Shown in pieces: positions 45,801 to 53,725 of a stretch of DNA of 64,000 nucleotides; the stretch's first letter is position 1; each line of letters starts with the position of its first letter. Position numbers and translations under genes: made by a program. The stretch comes from Aureispira sp964445645 (lineage in GTDB: Bacteria > Bacteroidota > Bacteroidia > Chitinophagales > Saprospiraceae). The notes under the pieces were generated by a model. The model saw nothing but the letters and a program-made list of their open reading frames with translations, was not told the origin of the DNA and did not search any database. The stretch is taken from positions 78,761-142,760 of the forward strand of contig CAYULH010000002.1 in the NCBI GenBank assembly GCA_964445645.1, in the 5' to 3' direction.

Positions 45801-48381
45801 CAGTGGCTCCAACATTGCTGGTTACACTTGGTTGTTTGGCAATGGAGATTTTCAGATTCATGCTGGTGGGCCTAACGATACCGCATTTTACACCTATACC
45901 CAAGCAGGCAAATTTGTCCCTACAGTAGTATTTGATGATGGTATGGGGTGTCAAATTCCAATAGAAGGCGACACCATTGAAATTCTGCCTAGCCCTGTGG
46001 CACGTTTTCGGGCACAGCCCCTAACTTGTGGGGTGGATTCTGTGCAGTATATTTTAGATACTTTTTCTAATAATTGGGATGCCATTTATTGGGAATTTCC
46101 ACAAGGACAACCCAGCAGCTCGACCCAACAAAATCCTTGGATCACCTATAGCACCACCCTGCAAGCTGCTGCCCAACTCATTATAGTAGATGGCAGTTGT
46201 GCCGACACGCTTGTCCAAACCAATTTGGTTCGATTGCAGCCACCACCACAAGCTGATTTTGATTTGGTTTATAATGATTCTTGTGCGCCAGCAACCATTC
46301 AGTTTATCGATCAATCTACCACATCGGGACAAGACTCTATTCAGACTTGGCAATGGGATTTTGGCAATGGACAAACTGCCTCACAGACAGATACCAGCTT
46401 GGTATACAACAGTGCAGGCAGCTACAGCATACAATTGATCGTCAGTGATCGCAACAATTGTCAAGATACCATTTTACAAACCATTGATCTTTATGCTCCT
46501 CCGAGCATCAATGCAAGTGCTCCAAACACCATTTGTGAAGGCGATAGCATCCAACTTCAAGCAATGAGTACAGGCACTATACAGTGGCAAAGTACATTTT
46601 GGTTGAGCGATAGCAACAGCCTCAGCCCTCTAACCGTTATTGACAGCCAACAGACCTATTATATTTTGTCTACGAATACTTATGGTTGTCAGGCTAGAGA
46701 TAGCTTAGTGATAACGGCCAGCCCCTACTTGCAGCCCAGCGTTATGGACAGCAGCCAAATTTGTTTGGGCGACAGCCTCACCCTCCAAGCCAGTAGTAAT
46801 GGACAAGCGTTGATTTGGCGCAGTAGTGCTGCACTATCCTGTACCCATTGCCCCAATCCGGTGGTCAGTCCTAGTCAGAGCAGTTGGTATTATGTACAAA
46901 TAGACAGCAATAGTCCTTGCTTGGCCGAAGACTCTATTTGGGTACAAGTATTGCCTTTGCCTCTGGTGCAAATAGGAGCAGATAGCAGTATATGCGAGGG
47001 CGATAGTTTGTTCTTGCAAGCTATAGGAGGCATCGCTTACCAATGGACGGCCAATGGGGTACTGCTCACAGATACTACCGCACAAATTGGGGTACAACCC
47101 ACGGCCAATACCATTTATCAAGTGCAGGTACAAGATGTTTTTGGCTGTATGGATTCTAGTACACACCTTGTACAACTTCGTTTGCGAAACACCACTCCCC
47201 TCCCCCAACCAACCATTTGTAGAGGAGACACGGCTATACTACAATTGAGCAGTGGCAGCAATCCTATCTGGCAAGGAGCTGCTTTGTCTTGTCAAGCCTG
47301 TCCCATGCCCAATGCCTATCCTACAGACTCTAGTTGGTATCAGGTTTCTTATTTTAATAATAACAACTGCCTAGTTAGAGATAGTGTGCCTGTACACGTC
47401 ATTGATACCCGTTTTTTCCAAATATTACCTGTGGATAGTATTTGTTTGGGCGATTCTGTACAATTGCACGTACAAGGAGCCAATGCCGCTATTTCGTGGA
47501 GTCCTGCTGCTACGCTCTCTGATCCTACGAATGTACAAACTTGGGCATTTCCCACTAGCAACACTTGGTATTATATCAATTTGCAAGCAGGGGATTGTGC
47601 CATAAACGATAGTATTTGGGTAGCCCTCAGACCGCCCACCCAAATCCAAGCCAACGACTTGAGCTACTGCATGGGCGACTCTGCCCAATTACTGGCTACA
47701 GGCAATGCCTTGGGCTATGTTTGGAGTCCGAACACCAACCTGAGCAATGACTCTATTGCCAGTCCTTGGGTGTCGGGCAGTACCAACCAATCGTATCAGG
47801 TGATTGGTGCAGGCTGGTGTAATAGTGATACGGCTTTTGCCAATGTGCAAGTACAAGCCTTGCCCGGCTTGCAGATCGATAGCGTCTTGACCGTCTCTTT
47901 GGGGCAAGTGATTACCCTAACTGCCAACAGTAATGCCCAAGATATTTGGTGGTCGCCTTCCGATGGTCTTTCTTGTGATAATTGCTGGCAAACAGAATGG
48001 ACAGTAGACAGTGCCCAAACCTTTTACATCACGGCAATAGATGACCAAGGTTGCTTGGTGCTGGATTCCATTGTACTGCGCTTGCAAAACGATTGTGTTC
48101 CCGATTTGGTGTTTGTACCCAATGCCTTTAGCCCTGATGGCGATGGTTATAATGATGTGCTGTTTGCACAAACGGGATCTGTACAAACCCTTGTGAATTT
48201 TCAAATTTATAATCGTTGGGGAAACTTGGTATTTGAAACTAGGGATTTTAATCAAGGATGGGACGGACGCTATAGAGGAGAAACATTACCCCCTGATGTA
48301 TTTGGCTATGTATTGCAGTTTGAATGCCCCCAGTCGGGCCAAATTATACTCAAAAAAGGAAACATCACTATTTTGAGGTAG
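42898..48381 (+). CDS. Giant PKD-repeat surface protein with T9SS type B C-terminal domain
   Basis: An 1827-residue secreted protein. Start is ATG 42898 (MRNFLLIFLLCLAQLGWAQ signal); the longer frame beginning with TTG at 42826 adds nothing sensible. About a dozen PKD-like domains follow, recognised by WDFGDG-type motifs (for example WRWDFGDG, YTWDFGDS, YIWDFGDG, WRWSFGDG) to about residue 1220. Then come six or seven Ig-like repeats each opening with a C-x-GDS phrase (ICEGDSIQL, ICLGDSLTL, ICEGDSLFL, ICRGDTAIL, ICLGDSVQL, YCMGDSAQL), suggesting regular disulfides. The last ~90 residues (FVPNAFSPDGDGYNDVL to NITILR) are the gliding-associated T9SS type B tail. Probably an adhesin or gliding/predation surface filament. 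Confidence 0.93.
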   Translation: MRNFLLIFLLCLAQLGWAQLQANFGSDVQEVCVPSLIQLSDSSVSTNSTIVQWEWTNNGVVFSTLPNPALFLNTGGSYDICLQVVDTLGNRDTLCRTGYLLAFNPPTVAYTILPTTGCSPVLVNFSDSTQLGDAPIQQWRWDFGDGTLDTTQNNPAHLYTTAGNFDVTLVVIDTNGCQDAQLQSNAVTIYPSVTANIALSSYQAQCGLPATIGMQGIGNSAGLSYNWELGDGSLASGQNISHSYTSAGCFSPTLTVSNAWCAATATIPSCITVSDAPIADFTISDSLHCAVPFNVQFTNQSLHASRYTWDFGDSTFSNNNNPNHTYTSISANDTITYLRGLIPVVLTASNTAGCEARDTQYIRGSLLTVGIVRGNLPCTPDTAFYTALIQNPSSYVTPVSYQWTLDNAASMTNGAAAAAYYPDSGFYNVALVVTDDLGCVDSAALLVDVGLTPNIDSITTDTNFVCRLTNIDFQAYGSNFVDYWAWSFSDNSSGWGMNFSHNFQDTGFITGQVLASFRGCFDTMTLDTYYIYPPIALFFTEDSCNSFTINFVDRSIGAHRWFWDFGDPTTTTDTSSLQNPSYTYPAVDTYFVKLTVYNDSTNCVDTFSNLVVISNPIADFDIPDSVCTIAEIIPINNSSNAVSFSWQANRASPITSVLPEPIIRYEQAGIYPITLSAFSNTGCFDTLQKTIYVAGIDTNITRAPIPACRPAVVNFTDSSQGILSPIVAWQWGNGTTGPSTTQVYAFPGEQGMPLQVTNDWGCTFNLIDSFPVGGLFVNYTTNRDICIGNISTFTAITTSPANRDAFPPFTYIWDFGDGHRDTTTQITIQHLYNNAGIYDVCLDVLDSIGCITTLCRTDWVTVHDPTVLFTADTFFSSCPPLEVNFSDLSASGSTWRWSFGDGSISSLQNPSHIYSTPGFYDVILAVEAFPGCAAIDTILQMIQITGPIGQFSSPPSSHCAPFAIELHASGSNIAGYTWLFGNGDFQIHAGGPNDTAFYTYTQAGKFVPTVVFDDGMGCQIPIEGDTIEILPSPVARFRAQPLTCGVDSVQYILDTFSNNWDAIYWEFPQGQPSSSTQQNPWITYSTTLQAAAQLIIVDGSCADTLVQTNLVRLQPPPQADFDLVYNDSCAPATIQFIDQSTTSGQDSIQTWQWDFGNGQTASQTDTSLVYNSAGSYSIQLIVSDRNNCQDTILQTIDLYAPPSINASAPNTICEGDSIQLQAMSTGTIQWQSTFWLSDSNSLSPLTVIDSQQTYYILSTNTYGCQARDSLVITASPYLQPSVMDSSQICLGDSLTLQASSNGQALIWRSSAALSCTHCPNPVVSPSQSSWYYVQIDSNSPCLAEDSIWVQVLPLPLVQIGADSSICEGDSLFLQAIGGIAYQWTANGVLLTDTTAQIGVQPTANTIYQVQVQDVFGCMDSSTHLVQLRLRNTTPLPQPTICRGDTAILQLSSGSNPIWQGAALSCQACPMPNAYPTDSSWYQVSYFNNNNCLVRDSVPVHVIDTRFFQILPVDSICLGDSVQLHVQGANAAISWSPAATLSDPTNVQTWAFPTSNTWYYINLQAGDCAINDSIWVALRPPTQIQANDLSYCMGDSAQLLATGNALGYVWSPNTNLSNDSIASPWVSGSTNQSYQVIGAGWCNSDTAFANVQVQALPGLQIDSVLTVSLGQVITLTANSNAQDIWWSPSDGLSCDNCWQTEWTVDSAQTFYITAIDDQGCLVLDSIVLRLQNDCVPDLVFVPNAFSPDGDGYNDVLFAQTGSVQTLVNFQIYNRWGNLVFETRDFNQGWDGRYRGETLPPDVFGYVLQFECPQSGQIILKKGNITILR

Positions 48382-48437
48382 TATTTTATTTTTATTAAAA
48401 ACACCTCAAATATCTATCTGTGCTCTCTAATAAATAC

Positions 48438-48508
48438 AACGAAGTTGTTTAAAAAAATCTTAATAACTTTGCCAAGCAACGATCAAGAAATTTTTAAACA
48501 ACTTCGTT
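48438..48508. repeat. Inverted repeat GAAGTTGTTTAA type, copy 2
   Basis: Perfect 18-bp arms AACGAAGTTGTTTAAAAA (48438-48455) and TTTTTAAACAACTTCGTT (48491-48508) around a 35-base interior. It lies between the convergent PKD and CIS genes and could act as a bidirectional terminator. The core GAAGTTGTTTAA is shared with the element at 40385-40460. Confidence 0.75.
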
Positions 48509-48528
48509 AACTAACTAACTAGTTAGAA

Positions 48529-49464
48529 TTAAGCATCAAAGCCCTTAATATTTTTATTGGGAAAATTTTTGTAATACTGTTGTGCACGTTTCTCTCCAAT
48601 AAGTGCAATCATTTGGTCTTCCTCTGTTTCTTGATCTAAAGATATGATTTCAACTTCCTCATAATCTTCCAAATATTTTTCCTCTAACATGTGAATAGAG
48701 GGAAAGACCATTTTAGTTCCGCCTTTCAATTTCCAATCAATCATATTGTTGTACTCCGCTACTGCCGAACAAATCTTGCTATCAGAACGTCCATAAATCT
48801 TATTGCAGTAAGTAGTCATCTTTTCACCTTCAATAATATCATAATAGTGTGTCAAGTCAGGCGACTTACCTAGAGGGCGTTCCTCAGGAGCCATTTGGGA
48901 TTTGAGTTTCAGCGTAATTTCGGCCTTTACAGGTTCTCCACTAAGTGAAAACAGGGTAATTTTTATATTACATTCCTTTAACGTGGCTTTAAATACGGCT
49001 GGATTACTCTCTCCATCTTTGGTACTACTACTAGGAAATACTTGACCCCAAACTAATTTTAAATAAGGAGGGCCATGAATTTCTTCGTTATAGCCGTATA
49101 CTGTATTCTGCAATTTTGCTAAGTGTTTTCGAATACTAGGCTGGGTGCCAATTAAAAATTCATCTTTCATGCCATCATCTATAGGCAAGATACCTGTTGC
49201 ATCGGCATAAAATTTAAAATCTAAGTTCATTTTATTATAACCCGTAAAGCCATCTACTGGGCCTGATGAACCTGAGGCGGCCAATGAGATTTCTTTTCCT
49301 CCTTTCTCCTGTCCAACCTCATTATAGCCAAATTCATATTCTAATTCTTGAGGGTTTACTTGTACATTAAAGGTATACATTGGATCGTCTGTACAATCTC
49401 GAAGTTGATGTGAGGTGATCACTAATCGTTCAATAGTGGAATCGCTGCCTGAAAATAATGACAT
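48529..49464 (-). CDS. Contractile injection system LysM/tube-adaptor protein (Afp7/Pvc7-like)
   Basis: A 311-residue protein starting at MSLFSGSD; the in-frame Met 13 codons upstream is less likely. N-terminal ~150 residues match the CIS-tube/Afp7 N-terminal domain: RLVITSHQL, then FNVQVNPQELEYEF, then GYNKMNLDFKFYADATG. The C-terminal section LTHYYDIIEGEKMTTYCNKIYGRSDS followed by AEYNNMIDWKLKGGTKMVFPSI is a LysM domain like that of Afp7, phage gp53-type baseplate adaptors. In known particles this subunit joins inner tube, spike and baseplate. No other CIS gene (sheath, tube, spike, ATPase) is in the window, so it is an orphan here. A CIS role is established for the family; activity of this copy is inferred. 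Confidence 0.83.
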   Translation of the reverse strand: MSLFSGSDSTIERLVITSHQLRDCTDDPMYTFNVQVNPQELEYEFGYNEVGQEKGGKEISLAASGSSGPVDGFTGYNKMNLDFKFYADATGILPIDDGMKDEFLIGTQPSIRKHLAKLQNTVYGYNEEIHGPPYLKLVWGQVFPSSSTKDGESNPAVFKATLKECNIKITLFSLSGEPVKAEITLKLKSQMAPEERPLGKSPDLTHYYDIIEGEKMTTYCNKIYGRSDSKICSAVAEYNNMIDWKLKGGTKMVFPSIHMLEEKYLEDYEEVEIISLDQETEEDQMIALIGEKRAQQYYKNFPNKNIKGFDA

Positions 49465-49526
49465 AATAATGGTCGGTTTAAAAAATAGAAGGTCGTAATA
49501 CACATTAGTTCATACATAAAAATAAA

Positions 49527-49560
49527 AAACCTTTTGGAAGTTCCAAAAGGTTTAGATTTC
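49527..49560 (-). terminator. Terminator between the 104-residue gene and the CIS gene
   Basis: 13-bp palindromic stem AAACCTTTTGGAA / TTCCAAAAGGTTT (49527-49539 with 49541-49553), followed on the minus strand by TTTTTTATTTTT. Separates the two minus-strand genes. Confidence 0.75.
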
Positions 49561-49580
49561 TAATTTTATTTTATTTTTAT

Positions 49581-49895
49581 TTATAATGGAGATGAAGGCA
49601 ATTGAAATTTGCTGATGGCTAAATTCGTTCCTTCTCGTACAGAACCATAATACATTTTTGAGCGACCTGTTTCTGTATCCCATACTATTAAATACCAAGC
49701 AGATTTATCATCACTCGTAATCACAGATGTCATAGACATCTGGTACTTACCCGTAGCGTACATAGTTTGGGGGGCATCTGCTTGTGCAGGAGTAGCAGAA
49801 AATAAAATAGCAGCTATACCAAAAAGCATTACGCCTACTGCACAGAATACTAAAGCAATACCCTTACATTTTTCAAAAAAAGAAGCACTTTTCAT
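49581..49895 (-). CDS. Small exported or membrane-anchored protein
   Basis: A 104-residue protein with a hydrophobic segment at residues 12-34 (ALVFCAVGVMLFGIAAILF) ending with ATPAQADA, typical of a cleavable signal. The mature ~65 residues hold MYATGKYQMSMTSVITSDD and KSAWYLIVWDTETGRSKMYYGS, a compact beta-rich domain I do not recognise. It precedes the CIS gene on the same strand but is separated from it by a terminator, so the functional link is not assured. Confidence 0.75.
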   Translation of the reverse strand: MKSASFFEKCKGIALVFCAVGVMLFGIAAILFSATPAQADAPQTMYATGKYQMSMTSVITSDDKSAWYLIVWDTETGRSKMYYGSVREGTNLAISKFQLPSSPL

Positions 49896-50369
49896 AATTG
49901 TTGTTTTTGTATTTATAAATATGTTTTACTCTTTTGCTTATCTAATATAATTCTTTTCAAAGCTAATGCCAAGATACAAAAAGCCTAAAGTATTTGAGCT
50001 GTTTTGTTTTTTTTTTTGGATGCTCGTTACCAAGGCCAAGTGCTGCCCCCCGATGTATTGGGTTATGTCTTGCAGTTGGAATGCTTCCCTAATTAGGCCA
50101 AACTGTACTCAAAAAAAGAAATATCACCATTTTGCGACAATCCATAATTACAGGCTGGAAATAATCTTTCTAAATTCTGACCTATAGTCGCTTTTAACGT
50201 TTACTTTTAATAGCTACTCTGTATACAAATTGTGAACAAAGTGCAGTTTTCCACACTCTTATTGTGAATAGCTGTTTATAAGTGGATAAAACAGGCTTTT
50301 ATGCCCCATCTTTTTTTATTTTTTCAAACAAAAAACAGACGCAAAAAAGTGAAATTTTGACTAAAAACA
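49896..50369. other. 474-base intergenic region holding a gene remnant
   Basis: No intact gene. Contains a T-tract (about 50006-50017) and the decayed T9SS tail at 50019-50140. The remainder (50165-50369) is A+T-rich without visible structure. Confidence 0.6.
50019..50140 (+). pseudogene. Remnant of a T9SS type B C-terminal domain
   Basis: Translating from 50020 gives DARYQGQVLPPDVLGYVLQ then LEC, closely matching the end of the PKD protein (DGRYRGETLPPDVFGYVLQ then FEC). After TGC at 50082-50084 a two-base insertion and a TAG break the frame; resuming at 50096 gives GQTVLKKRNITILR, again matching GQIILKKGNITILR. Only this tail survives; no body upstream. It is the scar of a deleted or recombined gliding/T9SS protein. 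Confidence 0.85.
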
Positions 50370-53300
50370 CTATTTCTGCCTTGGAGAAGGGGCTATTTCT
50401 AGGGTCAATTGACTATTGCCACTGCTTTTGACCAAGTTGATTAAACGCCATTCTCCACGCAATAGTTGAACAATTCCGATGCGTACCTCTTGGCCTAATT
50501 GCGCTTGCCAATATTGGGCTGCTGCTTGGAGAGCGGCGACTTCTTCCTTGATTTTGGCTTTGTTATGCCCTAATTTTTCAATGTCTTGGGTCAAGTGTTG
50601 CAATAAGACCAACGAGCCATTTACTAACTGCAATACCAAGTCCACCGTGCCGTTGTAATAACGCTGTGTTTGGTCATTGCCATAGCGAAAATCTTGATAG
50701 GTTTGGATGGCCTGAATGGGAAATTTGCTGTGTAGGCTCTGGTAAAATTTGCTGCTGTACTGCAACCATTGTTCTGCGCCCCAATAGTCTTGCAAATCGT
50801 GTTGTTCCAATAAATTGCTTGCCATTTTCAAGCGTTTTTCCTCTGCAATACCAGTTGGATTATCGGCCTGAATAAACGTAGCTAAGACAGGCTGCACTTG
50901 TGCAAAACTAAGCCCTTCGTCTTCCAATCTAGGCAACACTTTGCTAAAAGTTCGGGGGGCAGCCAATCGAAAATCTAAATTGGGGAATAAGCTCTGGGCT
51001 TGCTCTATCACCCTAGTTTGGAAGTGGTCTTGTGGTCCCGATCGCTCCTCCAAATAATCAATAGGATGCGGCACAATAACCGTAGTAGCCCGATTCACTT
51101 CATAAGAAAAATGCTTGATTTTCATTGGAATATGCTCCTCCTGCCACAACCAAAGCGCATGTTCGCCCTGCGTATCCAAACTCGGCAAATCCTCTTTTCC
51201 CTTGTGATACACCCGATTGAGCCATTTGGTGGGCTTTTTGGGTGCCGAAGGAAAAATCAGGTAATCGCGCGCACGAGTGATGCCTACGTACATCAAGCGA
51301 GCTTCTTCGGCTAGGGCCTCTTTTTGGGCTTCGAGGCGAGCAGGATGATTATTGACGGTTTCCTCTAGGGCGGTTTTACCTTTTTGGTCGGCATAGGGAT
51401 TGATCCAATAACAGAGCAGACGATTGTCCAAGGGCTGGCGAATATCAATGTGTTCGGTTATTCTTACAATTCTAAACCCCCAAATATTTTCTCTCAAATT
51501 ATCCATCAAATTATGACAAATAACCACCGGCCACTCCAAGCCCTTGCTCTTGTGGTACGTCAATACATTGACCGCATTTTTGCCTGCACCTTTGCCCTGC
51601 TCGTCCAAGCCCTCTTTTGCCAAGCCATCTAACCACAACAAAAAGCCCCCCAAGGTGGCTGCACTATGCAAACGTTGGCAAGTTTCTTCGTAATCCAAAG
51701 CCAGTTTTCTCAAGGCATCTATATTGTCCAAACGCTGTTGCTCATTGCTCCAAGCCGCTACTTTTCTACGCAAATCCAATTGCTCTATCACACTGTTTAC
51801 AATCTCAGTGGCGGAGAGTTCTTTGCTCTTATAACGCAATTCTCGCAAGGTGAGAATATCTTTATTATCATGTCCCCAAGCCTCTTGGCCTGCCTGTGTA
51901 GCGCGCTCCAACGCTTCTAAATATTCCAAACGATTGGCAATAATATCCTCTATTGTTTTTTCTTGTGTTAACAATAGAATTTCGGCAATAGCCAGTGCAT
52001 CATGCTTGTTGAGAATATAGCGCAAACAAGCCAGCAGCAGGCTTGCCTCGGCTGTTTGGAGCAAGCCATCTCTCGATATAGAAGCCTTCAAGCCTTCTTT
52101 ATTGAGGGCGGTTGCTACGATTTGGCAGGTATTATTGGAACGACAAAGCACCGCTATATCGCCTGCTTCTAAGGGCCGCACCGCATTAGAACCCTTGATT
52201 CTCACTTGCCAATTCTCACTCAAAATCTCCTTGATACGACTAGCAATACACTGCTCAAACCAAGGGCTACCCGGCATTCTATTGCCCTCATACACAAAAT
52301 GCCAATGCTGGGCAGCAGTGCCTAAATTTGGGTTTTCTTTTGCTTTTACAAATTCATCGGCCGTAGCCAAGGCAATGCGTTCCACCGGCATATCTTCTCC
52401 AAAAGCTTCCACAAACAAACCATTGGACAAATGCACCAAGTCTTGCCGAGAACGCCACGATTGGGGCAAATTCTCAATATTATCGGTGCTTTCCATCACG
52501 GCCTTCATCAAATCTGGGGCTGCCCCTCTAAAACCATAAATAGATTGTTTGGGGTCGCCCACCCAAATAGACTGGTTGGCAATTTCGCTCAACTGCAAAA
52601 ATATCTTGAGCTGAATAGGATTGGTATCTTGAAATTCATCTACTAGTAACAAATCAATTTCATCCTTCAGTACTTCTTGTACGAGTGGATGATCGAGCAG
52701 TTTGAGAATGAGGACTTCCATATCAATATAATCAATGAGTCCACGTACTTTTTTGTACTCCTCATACTCTTGCAATACGGCAATGGCGGTATCAAACAAG
52801 AGGCTCACGTATTCCTTGATTTGAGCATGAAAATCGGGATGTTCGATGTGTGTTTGGGCAAAGGTTTGTAAATCTTCTACATCTTCTCGGCTTTTTTTGG
52901 GGGCTTTGAGCTTGCTGATGCGCGCCCAATCGTACCAATTGAGAAAACCTCTACTTTTGAGGGTGTTCAACATGCCTCTCAAAGCAGATAATAGAGTAAT
53001 TTTACCCTTAGTGCCATCTTCATTCTCTTCTACATCGTGGATGGTTTGTTGTAATAATTGTTGTAATTGACTATTAAAATAACTAGCTGGGCGTTCGCTG
53101 GGCGGCGGCAATAGCTTAAAAAAGCTTTCTATAGAATACTGCTTGCTTTCTTCCAAAGTGGCCAAATCAAAATTATTGGAACGAGCCAAATCGGTCAATT
53201 GCTTCAAATCTTTGCGCCAATCTCTGCGATTGCGGGCACTTTTATTGAAGCCTAGCTTTTCGCCCAGCACCTCAATTTGCTGCACCCGCTCTAGGGAAAT

Positions 53301-53666
53301 CACATTGGCCAAGGAACGATTAAAAATGCTTTGCTGGTCGGTATCGGCCACAATGTCTACTTCGGGCGAAACTCCAGCCTCAAAAGCAAAACGTTTGAGC
53401 AATTGTACCCCAATGGCATGTACCGTTCCAATCATAGCATTGCCCAATTCGTCGGCCTGCTCGGTCAAGTCATTTTCCAACAATTCAACACGGACACGCT
53501 CTTTTAATTCGGCGGCAGCCTTATTGGTAAAGGTAGTTGCAATAATACCAGAAGCACGCACTTGGGCTTCTTGCCCATCTTTAGGGCTTAACAAAGCCGC
53601 CATTTTCTTGGTCAAGGTATGGGTTTTGCCACTGCCTGCGCCTGCTGATATGATTTTTAAATTCAT
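50370..53666 (-). CDS. UvrD/AddA-like ATP-dependent helicase with degenerate nuclease domain
   Basis: A 1098-residue SF1A helicase of the RecB/AddA group. Walker A: ISAGAGSGKTHTL (6-18). Walker B: LLVDEFQDTNPIQL (~337-350). Motif III WVGDPKQSIYGFRGA; motif IV QSWRSRQDL; motifs V-VI NVLTYHKSKGLEWPVV and EARLMYVGITRARDYL. The last ~150 residues align with the AddA nuclease region: GTVDLVLQL keeps the first Asp, but the expected D-x-K of the active site reads LVLLQHL, so cleavage is probably lost. An AddB partner is not adjacent; the upstream gene on the strand is an LTD surface protein 59 bases away. Likely role: DNA repair/recombination helicase. Confidence 0.9.
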   Translation of the reverse strand: MNLKIISAGAGSGKTHTLTKKMAALLSPKDGQEAQVRASGIIATTFTNKAAAELKERVRVELLENDLTEQADELGNAMIGTVHAIGVQLLKRFAFEAGVSPEVDIVADTDQQSIFNRSLANVISLERVQQIEVLGEKLGFNKSARNRRDWRKDLKQLTDLARSNNFDLATLEESKQYSIESFFKLLPPPSERPASYFNSQLQQLLQQTIHDVEENEDGTKGKITLLSALRGMLNTLKSRGFLNWYDWARISKLKAPKKSREDVEDLQTFAQTHIEHPDFHAQIKEYVSLLFDTAIAVLQEYEEYKKVRGLIDYIDMEVLILKLLDHPLVQEVLKDEIDLLLVDEFQDTNPIQLKIFLQLSEIANQSIWVGDPKQSIYGFRGAAPDLMKAVMESTDNIENLPQSWRSRQDLVHLSNGLFVEAFGEDMPVERIALATADEFVKAKENPNLGTAAQHWHFVYEGNRMPGSPWFEQCIASRIKEILSENWQVRIKGSNAVRPLEAGDIAVLCRSNNTCQIVATALNKEGLKASISRDGLLQTAEASLLLACLRYILNKHDALAIAEILLLTQEKTIEDIIANRLEYLEALERATQAGQEAWGHDNKDILTLRELRYKSKELSATEIVNSVIEQLDLRRKVAAWSNEQQRLDNIDALRKLALDYEETCQRLHSAATLGGFLLWLDGLAKEGLDEQGKGAGKNAVNVLTYHKSKGLEWPVVICHNLMDNLRENIWGFRIVRITEHIDIRQPLDNRLLCYWINPYADQKGKTALEETVNNHPARLEAQKEALAEEARLMYVGITRARDYLIFPSAPKKPTKWLNRVYHKGKEDLPSLDTQGEHALWLWQEEHIPMKIKHFSYEVNRATTVIVPHPIDYLEERSGPQDHFQTRVIEQAQSLFPNLDFRLAAPRTFSKVLPRLEDEGLSFAQVQPVLATFIQADNPTGIAEEKRLKMASNLLEQHDLQDYWGAEQWLQYSSKFYQSLHSKFPIQAIQTYQDFRYGNDQTQRYYNGTVDLVLQLVNGSLVLLQHLTQDIEKLGHNKAKIKEEVAALQAAAQYWQAQLGQEVRIGIVQLLRGEWRLINLVKSSGNSQLTLEIAPSPRQK

Positions 53667-53725
53667 TCGTTATCTTGCTCTGATTGTAATATGGTTCGCA
53701 TTAGTACAATAATAGTCATTTTTGG

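Noticed and set aside
53143..53712. 189-codon plus-strand frame opposite the helicase gene
   Set aside because: Serine/arginine/leucine-rich shadow of the Walker A-containing helicase N-terminus; not a gene.
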